Below are positions 23,601-27,363 of a stretch of 27,363 nucleotides of DNA, one piece after another. How positions within the stretch are numbered: position 1 is the stretch's first letter; each line of letters opens with the position of its first letter. Source of the stretch: Sperchopsis tessellata (taxonomy: Eukaryota > Arthropoda > Insecta > Coleoptera > Hydrophilidae); NCBI GenBank assembly GCA_033557685.1, contig JAWQRN010000666.1, positions 1 to 27,363 of the forward strand, given 5' to 3'. Both the position numbers and the translations under genes were made by a program. Below the pieces are notes generated by a model, which saw only the letters and a program-made list of their open reading frames with translations, ran no database searches and had not been told where the DNA came from.

Positions 23601-24983
23601 GCATGCATTAGTTTATAGCAACTAGACAGTCTTACATGCATTTGAGAGACATCAGCACACTTGTCGATCTGAATTCGTCAGTATTCTTTGTATCCTGTAT
23701 ATGTCAGTTCTCTATTGTACAGTATAGTGCGTTCTATTTATTTTGACACTAATATAAATCTATTTATTGCAAAAATAATAAAAACTATACCAAAAAGAAA
23801 AAAATTAACAGAAAATTGAGAGAACTTGCTGAAAATCTTAGTAGCTCATTAATAAATCGAATTTTTCATCAGGAGGAAGGAAATTCTCAAGTTTAGGAAA
23901 ATATTGAAGTAGTACTAAATAACTTGATAGAAGAAGAAAATAATGATGAACAATTTGAAAATATTGCAGAAACTGATACCACAAAGATTGAAACAAATTA
24001 AGCTATCGAGTAGAACGAATATAAAGGACGCTATAAAATATTTAATTTTAAAGAGATATTATTATAAATCAAATTAAAACAAATAAATATGCCATACAGA
24101 AAATTTGGAATAGTTGTATAAATAAGTGGATAGTGACAACTGCTGATGAGATAAGAAAGGATCACACACTTCATTATTACTATAAATTTTGATGAATTGT
24201 CAACCGTACATTGAGTGACATGGCAATTGTTGTGTTAAAGTTCTTTTCCTTTGAGGTCCATACATCTTACTATATCAAAATAGTTGCTTCTATATGTGTA
24301 CCGTACTAAAATTTTATTTTGCTTTATTCACTGAAATGGATTTGCTTCATGGTATATCGATATTCCATATCCCAAAAATGCACTTTTAACTATTACATCT
24401 ATTCTTTTGAAGCGGAAACTATGATAATTTGTAGGAAAACTATAAATTTTGATTGTCATGACATCAAATTTGTTTAAATTATTTTTGGATTAAGTGCTTT
24501 AGTATTGTGTAGTAATTTTGTAGCTTGTTAAAAAAGAGTTTAAATTGTGACTAATTTGTAAAACCCTAAAAACATAACAATATTCTACTACTAACATTTT
24601 TTATTGTTAAGCTTTTACTGTAGAAGTCCAGCAGATAATCTCTTAGAACACTACAATGGTAGGCGGTTAATATATTCATAATCTATGTTCCTATCAAAAC
24701 AAATGTTAAGAGTGAATTTACTTTTTAGAATTGCATGTAAAAGGCAAAAGTAACACTATTTGAGAATTAATAATATAATAATAATATAAATAATTAAATC
24801 AAAAGGTGATGTTGATCGATATAAGTTAAAATTCGCTCAAATACCATAGAAGGGTGAATAAAAATAGTATAATATTAATGTAAATTAACTTACCAGGAAT
24901 AAAACATTGAATGAAACCAACAAGAGTTTAATACAATCTGAGCCATGTGGCTTAGATATTCTAGTGTACAAGAAATCAGTCAT
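11540..24983 (-). CDS. Tetraspanin gene, five coding exons, complete
   Basis: Spliced gene: join of 24983-24894, 18058-17873, 17816-17646, 11988-11791 and 11605-11540, all phase 0, 711 nt including stop, 236 residues, close to the usual 220-260 for insect tetraspanins. Seen: TM1 across the exon 1/2 junction, short extracellular loop, TM2 ending in ITVIGCYGVMKEN (polar-Gly-Cys signature), TM3 with LELAAG, large extracellular loop with CCG, PESC and GC, TM4 across exons 4/5, and a short basic C-terminus. Five N-glycosylation sequons fall in the predicted extracellular loops. Family knowledge: four-pass plasma or endosomal membrane organisers that cluster partner receptors. Introns are 6835, 56, 5657 and 185 bp; the two large ones are filled with dead transposons. 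A related first exon lies downstream on the same strand, so this is probably part of a tandem cluster like the insect Tsp42E-type arrays; orthology to a named member cannot be decided here. Confidence 0.93.
11791..11988 (-). CDS. Tetraspanin exon 4 (CCG loop and start of TM4)
   Basis: Sixty-six codons after a TTTTTTGGTAG acceptor, ending at a GTAATT donor. It opens with FKCCGVNGPEDW, the defining CCG motif of the tetraspanin large loop, followed by sequons NFT and NCS, then LPESC and QTGC, and the juxtamembrane helix with EVFGFGMAVMQ starting TM4. The loop carries five cysteines: the second Cys of the usual PxSCC is Ile. Exon 3 lies 5.7 kb upstream across several mobile elements. Confidence 0.93.
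12050..12260 (-). repeat. tRNA-derived SINE, second copy with head
   Basis: Minus strand from about 12255: TAAGCCAGCATACCAATGAG, then GGGATTCAACCCC, a match to the Pol III B box. The body shared with 6515-6790 follows: 'gaacccaatt' and 'gttccatgtattgtactt' on the minus strand. It sits in intron 3 of the tetraspanin gene. Diverged from the other copies, so old. Confidence 0.45.
12295..14395 (-). mobile_element. RTE/BovB-like non-LTR retrotransposon remnant
   Basis: Minus-strand order: end of an APE-type endonuclease, RGANCDTVHYLV (14343-14366 plus strand span); a linker; RT blocks with WKEYFEDLL, ALKNESPGCDSINPELIK, WNEERIPDEWKVGIIQPLHK, NNYRSITLLNVT, QCGFRPNRTRNDQI, FCIDFRQVFDSINR; an active-site box AYVEDIVITA (13156-13170); then FTYLGATLTSTNQMSEEIRA, RPVVTYVRETWTLTD, and a C-terminus with RLGWFAHLMRM and RGRPRRTRW near 12400-12500. 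This order is that of the insect endonuclease-reverse transcriptases usually assigned to RTE-like clades. Dead: both catalytic boxes are altered, RT is internally deleted before the active site, there are many stops, and a 56-bp triplication shifts the frame. Confidence 0.85.
12576..12742 (-). repeat. 56-bp tandem triplication inside the RTE-like element
   Basis: Units 12576-12631, 12632-12687 and 12688-12742 each begin 'atcgagttcgtggttcatct' and differ from one another at only a few positions. The unit encodes the WEQRVLKEIFGDEPRTR part of the C-terminal domain. 56 is not a multiple of three, so each added unit shifts the frame. Confidence 0.9.
14396..14724. other. Intron 3, unassigned
   Basis: Between the endonuclease end of the RTE-like element and the possible LTR. 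The endonuclease N-terminal part is not recognisable here. Confidence 0.4.
14725..15045 (+). mobile_element. Candidate solo LTR (321 bp)
   Basis: Begins TGTTAC and ends GTTACA (TG...CA), with flanking tetramers ATAT and ATGT as a possible decayed target duplication. Inside, a TATAAAA at 14974-14980 is followed by GC-rich 'gacggagggccggaagtc' and a TCATCAGCC initiator-like stretch, as in arthropod LTR promoters. No primer-binding site or coding sequence follows, hence solo LTR if real. A poly(A) hexamer was not seen between TATA and end, which weakens the call. It lies in intron 3, opposite to the gene. Confidence 0.4.
15299..15580 (+). repeat. Diverged duplication with 222-bp offset
   Basis: 'catatagctattccagtactttcccaattac' (first 20 bases decisive) at 15299 recurs as 'atatagctatttcagtactttcccagtac' at about 15523, followed in both by 'cagcgtcgttt/cagtgccgttg'. 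It adjoins the Jockey-like 3' side and may be its repeated 3' noncoding region. Confidence 0.5.
15630..16760 (-). mobile_element. Jockey-like non-LTR retrotransposon remnant
   Basis: Minus-strand landmarks in order: DAERGENFTKDFGKD (about 16720); FLHPETLQEVMEQLL; DMFGMNMWFMKAVAS (one frame over); YKNGNINV; FFDEHHTLVDNLYGFCKGTG; LIEEVLMGMKLRECSIRLF; SCLMNRKQVVCLKQEYSSLR; FFIIYMNDDDTTL at about 16030; FKHAGSTKFLTLYKDYRLS; and HTQFVVLLQKQAV near 15640. These are the thumb-to-palm landmarks of Jockey/CR1-type RTs. A deletion has fused the YMND of the motif before the active site to the DDTTL after it, removing the FADD/YADD tyrosine side. Many stops and frame changes. It lies in intron 3, same strand as the gene. 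Confidence 0.75.
16761..17645. other. Intron 3, unassigned
   Basis: No family recognised. The minus strand at about 17030-17200 has a clean 60-odd codon frame (containing SASSSIASFDNKATSLLVQK), but it lacks splice sites or a known domain. Confidence 0.35.
17646..17816 (-). CDS. Tetraspanin exon 3 (TM3 and start of large loop)
   Basis: Fifty-seven codons after a TTTATTTCCAG acceptor, only 56 bp from exon 2. FSTLLILVLFLELAAGVGAF is TM3 with the family LELAAG signature. The large extracellular loop then starts with sequons NTT and NVT and ends AWDSLQIG, the WDxLQ helix that normally leads directly into the CCG motif. Three nearby GT dinucleotides could act as donor; the GTAGGT after 17646 is chosen because it alone keeps phase 0 with exon 4. 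Confidence 0.92.
17873..18058 (-). CDS. Tetraspanin exon 2 (TM1 end, small loop, TM2)
   Basis: Sixty-two codons, acceptor TTTTTATAG before 18058 and donor GTAAAA after 17873. It begins ISGIILLTVGSS, completing TM1 with the usual Gly residues. The small extracellular loop follows with sequon NFT, then TM2 (ADFLLIVGIIVFLITVIG) and the intracellular CYGVMKEN motif characteristic of the family. The plus-strand ORF across this stretch is an antisense shadow. Phase 0 at both ends. Confidence 0.93.
18059..19033. other. Intron 1, AT-rich, nothing recognised
   Basis: AT-rich DNA between exon 2 and the minus-strand LTR. No exon-like frame was found. Confidence 0.4.
19034..19275 (-). mobile_element. 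Minus-strand LTR, truncated at its U3 side
   Basis: On the minus strand: TATATAA at 19257-19251, GC-rich 'cagccggccagagtcagagt' with an initiator-like region, a transcribed segment, AATAAA at 19090-19085, and a terminal ...TTACA at 19034. TATA, initiator, poly(A) signal and CA end in that order is LTR architecture. It lies on the 3' side of the minus-strand Ty3/gypsy pol remnant at 20592-21395, so it is probably that element's 3' LTR, separated from it by a plus-strand LINE. The start of U3 is missing. Confidence 0.5.
19276..20530 (+). mobile_element. Jockey/CR1-type LINE remnant (RT to C-terminus)
   Basis: Plus strand, 5' truncated: LINQLNSILKQTKIIPEYK, NSVDNYRPISNFNVLSKIFE, HGLRVGRSTASALQNI, NYDLSKAFNLVNHELLILRL (19280-19753); then, one frame over, NIGIPQGSVLIPILFLVFIN and LYADDTSL (19678-19860, active-site YADD intact); then WFSENGRIVNVGKTNIIHF; HIDEDLHCTEHYDHLKKKL; and QKRSLPIMNGLNYESC with ISLYIYDCVVFVH and YNTRYAT (20197-20400). 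This is the full order from RT block 0 to the C-terminal domain of Jockey-like LINEs. Several frameshifts and stops. Compared with the other LINE remnants here it is the best preserved, so probably the youngest. Confidence 0.82.
20592..20760 (-). pseudogene. Macro-domain-like remnant after a Ty3/gypsy pol
   Basis: On the minus strand, FNVVKEQEEDLFG (20754-20716) is followed, one frame over, by VPSSLVHCEAADLKMSWGIA, then KVFRTRF and QELDEL, and ends at TAG 20594-20592. The pattern (GDLF, then SLxHCxxxDxxMxxGIAxxF) is that of macro domains related to the O-acetyl-ADP-ribose deacetylase OARD1/TARG1 group, which bind and hydrolyse ADP-ribose derivatives. Only the N-terminal third is present; later catalytic positions are absent. 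The next sequence is the end of the plus-strand LINE, which seems to have cut it off. It starts about 30 codons after the GPY/F region of a gypsy integrase on the same strand, so it was probably the C-terminal part or neighbour of that polyprotein. Alternative: an unrelated host macro-domain exon. Confidence 0.55.
20800..21395 (-). mobile_element. Ty3/gypsy-type integrase C-terminal remnant
   Basis: Minus strand: TTP-HPQSNG (about 21385), the motif near the end of the integrase catalytic core; VVSKYQKDWEKFIHLFLMTY and FGREMRLPGDL; then, one frame over, WKMYDIHNLVRNNIQIASNR, RGFKKGDLVWLYN, GPYEVANIIND (GPYE at 20952-20963) and RGKPIVIHCNRLP. This is the DNA-integration enzyme's core end, linker and GPY/F module of Metaviridae-like pol. 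One stop replaces the ERFN region and a frameshift lies near 21190. All upstream gag-pol is absent; an RTE-like element begins at the break. Described only; the remnant is clearly inactive. Confidence 0.82.
21405..22740 (+). mobile_element. RTE-like endonuclease-RT remnant
   Basis: Plus strand: the linker region KYRELVDYKINRLEISNN and TEELWIKFKNIAKENVREIC (21405-21671); ITEDKLIMDRWKQYFQDQLN; DEIDIEEIKEAI-TWKNGKAA; IEMLRNMGDKGIELYRKICN; then, one frame over, CSNYRGITIISNALRIYEKV (about 22222); LIFIDLETLL; FRTNEGLIQSG; MFNVYI-IDEIIKDLHRTEQS (about 22545-22610). It stops before the YADD box. It is a different subfamily from the element at 12295-14395, which reads GCDSINPELIK where this one reads IEMLRN. 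Large internal deletion between the RIYEKV and FIDLE blocks, and stops throughout. The 188-codon minus ORF over it is an antisense shadow. Confidence 0.78.
22741..23785. other. Intron 1, AT-rich, unassigned
   Basis: Contains a palindrome-rich patch at 23146-23270 (for example 'gatcgttcgatc' and several 'gatctt/aagatc'-like words) but no recognised element. Confidence 0.4.
23786..24001 (+). pseudogene. Degenerate frame, basic then acidic, unrecognised
   Basis: In one frame: TKKKKINRKLRELAENLSSS onward, one TAG, then ENIEVVLNNLIEEENNDEQF and on to TAA. A basic start followed by an acidic, helix-prone stretch resembles a regulatory or transposase N-terminus. No family assigned. No splice sites match the tetraspanin gene, and it lies on the opposite strand. 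Confidence 0.25.
24002..24888. other. Intron 1 proximal part, nothing recognised
   Basis: AT-rich DNA next to the exon 1 donor. No frames or repeats stand out. Confidence 0.4.
24894..24983 (-). CDS. Tetraspanin exon 1 (start codon to intron 1 donor)
   Basis: Thirty codons from ATG at 24983-24981 to a GTAAGT donor at 24893. The N-terminal part MTDFLYTRISKPHGSD is cytoplasmic and polar; it is followed by CIKLLLVSFNVLFL, the typical tetraspanin start of TM1 (basic residue, then Leu/Phe-rich stretch with an Asn). The ATG is the only one in frame before TM1 and has A at -3. Ends in phase 0, matching exon 2. A shorter start cannot be excluded, but no internal Met is available in this exon. Confidence 0.85.
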
Positions 24984-25048
24984 ATTACTGTGAACTCTTT
25001 CTTAAAATTATAAATCAAACCAATGATATGTTAATTGCACATATATGT

Positions 25049-25075
25049 CAACTGATTGAAGAGGTCGCAATATAT
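25049..25075 (-). promoter_or_regulatory. Possible core promoter of the tetraspanin gene
   Basis: TCAGTTG at 25055-25049 matches the arthropod initiator (TCAGTY) and lies about 66 nt before the ATG. A TATATT lies about 20 nt further upstream, nearer than the usual 30. Weak, purely sequence-based. Confidence 0.2.
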
Positions 25076-25320
25076 TACTCACAATATTCTTTTGTTGTAT
25101 TTCTTATCACTTTTGTTTATTTAACACTACGGTCTTTAATTTTTATTGTTAAAATATAGAAATTCGAGCTGAATAAACATGTTTATAGTTATGCATGAAT
25201 ATCTACAAAAATCTTGGTCAATAAACTTATTAACCTTTTGATACATTTTTCTTTATTTCGTCACTTATAAAATACACTTAAATTAAAAGTTAATATAACA
25301 CCTGTATTTATACTTATATA

Positions 25321-25326
25321 TTTATT
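25321..25326 (-). terminator. Possible poly(A) signal for the candidate terminal exon
   Basis: AATAAA on the minus strand, 108 nt past the candidate TAA. Only as good as the exon call; the hexamer is frequent by chance in DNA this AT-rich. Confidence 0.2.
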
Positions 25327-25433
25327 TAAATATAACTACCTATGATAAATAGTAAAAGTTTTAAAATATTAATTGAAAATAAATTTTATAGACTTATATA
25401 ATTATATAAAATTTAATATACATATTCCATATA

Positions 25434-25524
25434 TTACCAACTACTGAAATTAAAATTATATGAATTACTCTTATTTTTCTTTGTAACAGGTTCACTAGAT
25501 GTGGCCTCTGACTTATCGGATGAG
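25434..25524 (-). CDS. Possible terminal exon of an upstream neighbour gene
   Basis: On the minus strand, TTTGTTTTCAG precedes 25524 and opens a frame (phase 2) of 29 codons plus TAA at 25436-25434. It is rich in Ser, Lys and Asn (SSDKSEATSSEPVTKKNK and on), like a hydrophilic protein tail. An AATAAA lies at 25326-25321. If real, the gene lies immediately upstream of the tetraspanin gene in the same orientation, leaving only about 0.3 kb between them. The plus strand also offers an acceptor here (TTTCTTTGTAACAG ending at 25489) with a short frame SLDVASDLSDELKTNFG, so the strand is uncertain. No other exon of either candidate was found. Confidence 0.3.
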
Positions 25525-25526
25525 CT

Positions 25527-26326
25527 GAAAACAAATTTTGGATAAGAACAATTAAATACACATATGGTGATTACTTTAATTTGAAAATATTTTCATGGTG
25601 ATTGAGTTAATTATTTAGTTGATACATTTAATATTACCTATATATTTAAATAATAATAGATATTAATTTATGAGATGTGTAGCGCTTTTATTATGTTTGC
25701 TATTTATTATTATAGAGCATAGAATTTTTAAGTCGGTTTACAACTGATGTCTGGGGGATTAACACAGACATTAGAATGGGCTTATGTTGCAATGTGAAAG
25801 TTAGGGATGCTATGTATTGAATAAAGATAGATCATTTTTTAGATATTAGAAATTGGTGTGGTATCAGGGGAAGTAAAACTGTGTAGTGGTTTCTCATTAA
25901 TAATTATTAGCTTGAATATTTGAAGTGGTGTTCTTAGAATTACATTTAATGGTTCATTGGAAATATATCTAATTAAAGGAAAAATAGAGAAATAACTCTG
26001 TTGCAACCATTTCTTTGTTTACATGGATTTACCAAGGGGATATTCTTTCTCCCTAACGCTAAATAAGATTTTTAACAATAAAAATGTTTATTTATGAACA
26101 CATACTGGGTGTATTAAAAAAGCATTCCACAATAATCATTATCTAAATTGTGAAACGGTTGACATGTGTTAATATGAGCTCATGTGTTGTTATTTTAAAT
26201 GTGTAATATCGGGTTAGTAGGGGTCCTAAGGAACTTAGTTTATGATGTTTTTATTTGTTTGTAAGATTTTCCTTTAGAGTACAGTAACTTCAGCCTCTTC
26301 CATGGTAAATATCCACATATGGCCAA
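25527..26326. other. AT-rich sequence, unassigned
   Basis: A stretch near 26100-26180 ('ctgggtgtattaaaaaagcattcc' and on; first 20 bases cited) looks repeat-like, but no second copy exists in the window. Confidence 0.35.
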
Positions 26327-26479
26327 TGTAGCAGCCCGATTACCTCAATAATTATTAAATTCTAATCCTATTAAGTTTACATTGGAAAAGTTATGGGAGA
26401 TTTTGTAGTTGTACCATACACAACTGAGATCTAGTCTCCCCAGTTATTTTCAACACATAAATGTCCCTAAACTGGAACC

Positions 26480-26690
26480 GCAGTTGAGAAAGATCTGAGA
26501 CTGCACGAGGGCCCTCCTTATTCGTTCCTTAGGGTCTATGTGTTAGATGATAACTCTTTAATCTACATTAACGGGGACAGCACTTGAGTAAGACCTGGGA
26601 CCTCACAAAGGTTCTCCTTATTAGTTCCCTTAAGTGGTAACTTCACGTGAGATCTAAAACCTTAGGGTTCTTCCCATATATTACCTAGGA
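26480..26690 (+). repeat. Diverged tandem repeats, type 1
   Basis: Three related blocks start near 26483 (cagttgagaaagatctgaga), 26582 (cacttgagtaagacctggga) and 26645 (cacgtgagatctaaaacctt). The first two are followed by 'ctccttatt-gttcc'. Spacing is irregular. Confidence 0.5.
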
Positions 26691-26754
26691 GGTTATGAAT
26701 GACTCCTTCATATCTTATCTTGCAGTTATTATTCGTATAATCATATCCAAAAAT

Positions 26755-26975
26755 GATGATGTATAGGCGAAACCAATGTGCCTTCCTATACTTTTCTACA
26801 CAACACAACTATGTATAGATTGAGCTAATGTGGCTTCCTATACCTTAATATATAATAACAATGATATATACACTGAACCACTATGGATGAGAGGAGTCAA
26901 TGTACATCCGCATATGATATATAACAATGACTATGTGTGGGCAGAGCCTATGCGCCTTCCCATATCATATTAATG
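26755..26975 (+). repeat. Diverged tandem repeats, type 2 (about 50-72 bp)
   Basis: Four blocks start near 26755, 26808, 26880 and 26930. Each has an 'actatgtata-g' start (the first is altered), then '-caatgtgccttcc-ata', then an AT-rich 'atataacaatg' spacer. Confidence 0.6.
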
Positions 26976-27289
26976 CATCAGCATCTGTAGGGGAAGTTCC
27001 AATAACTTTCTCATACCAGCAACAAGCTTGATATGACTTAGATATAAAAATCCTCACTCCAAACCTAACACATACAACTACTCAACGTTACAGTGTCCGT
27101 CAATTTTGATTGCTGTATTTTATATTTTTGTATGTCAACCATGTTTGTTTCAATACAGATTTCTATCTTGAAATTGTTTAGTAGTTATTTAAAGTAAGTT
27201 GACTTATTGGATTAATTACCCCTGCCAACCTGTGCCAAGGGTGAGTTTGAATTTGTTTTGTATATTTAGTTTTAGTAATTTAGCTTAAC

Positions 27290-27363
27290 TATTAAATGTA
27301 ATAGACTTCCACGGTTAGTATCTGTATGAATGTTGTTTCCGGGTGGAAACCGTGTAGAGGCTC
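27290..27363 (-). mobile_element. 3' end of a further Penelope-like element, cut by window edge
   Basis: 'attaaatgtaatagacttcc...gtatctgtatgaatgttgtttccgggtggaaaccgtgtagagg' (cited in parts) corresponds to 9455-9525, the 3' end of the minus-strand copy there. It contains the terminal hairpin as a perfect six-base stem (27335-27340 with 27345-27350). The coding part lies beyond the window. Confidence 0.7.

Larger units (their letters stand above)
26327..27157 (+). mobile_element. Candidate long LTR with internal repeats
   Basis: Begins TGTAGCAGCCCG and could end ...CAATACA at about 27157. A TATAAAA lies at about 27043, followed by 'tcctcactcc' and 'acgttacagtgtccgtc', and two families of diverged tandem repeats occupy the would-be U3. 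No target duplication, primer site or coding sequence confirms it. Alternative: a stand-alone satellite patch followed by a promoter-like sequence. Confidence 0.28.

Noticed and set aside
27290..27363. Hammerhead ribozyme in the Penelope-like end
   Set aside because: A GAAA and possible closing stem are visible, but no CUGANGA core; left as a suggestion to test.

Overview
The window looks like AT-rich, TE-dense nuclear DNA of an arthropod, most likely an insect. It has spliced genes with GT/AG introns, AATAAA poly(A) signals, and several decayed non-LTR, Penelope-like and Ty3/gypsy-type elements of the kinds common in insects. There is no sign of bacterial gene organisation, and long single-frame ORFs are almost all antisense shadows of dead transposons.

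The central finding is a complete five-exon tetraspanin gene on the minus strand, rebuilt exon by exon: exon 1 24894-24983, exon 2 17873-18058, exon 3 17646-17816, exon 4 11791-11988, exon 5 11540-11605. Every junction is in phase 0, every intron is GT/AG, there is no internal stop, and the predicted protein is 236 residues. An AATAAA lies at 11501-11506. Intron 1 (6.8 kb) and intron 3 (5.7 kb) are swollen by transposon remnants, while introns 2 (56 bp) and 4 (185 bp) are compact. A second tetraspanin first exon with a clean donor lies at 5926-5991 on the same strand, 5.5 kb beyond the first gene's poly(A) signal. This suggests a head-to-tail tetraspanin cluster. A possible terminal exon of yet another minus-strand gene sits at 25434-25524.

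Layout by region: 1-5900, mostly anonymous AT-rich DNA with a LINE scrap (about 331-425), a Penelope-like remnant (about 1622-2115) and two candidate MITEs (about 4074-4722 and 4808-5034). 5926-5991, tetraspanin 2 exon 1. 6500-8900, tRNA-derived SINE, an inverted repeat pair, a 34-bp tandem array and a diverged direct repeat. 9451-11058, two Penelope-like remnants joined head to head through a short palindrome. 11262-11400, cryptic TAAT/ATTA-rich palindromic sequence. 11540-24983, the tetraspanin gene. Its intron 3 holds a SINE, an RTE-like element with an internal triplication, a possible solo LTR and a Jockey-like element. Its intron 1 holds a nest made of a minus-strand LTR, a plus-strand LINE, the tail of a Ty3/gypsy pol with an apparent macro-domain remnant, and an RTE-like element. 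26300-27200, a promoter-like, repeat-rich block that may be an LTR. 27290-27363, the end of a further Penelope-like copy.

Only the tetraspanin gene(s) look functional. All mobile-element reading frames seen are broken by stops, frameshifts, deletions or loss of catalytic residues.
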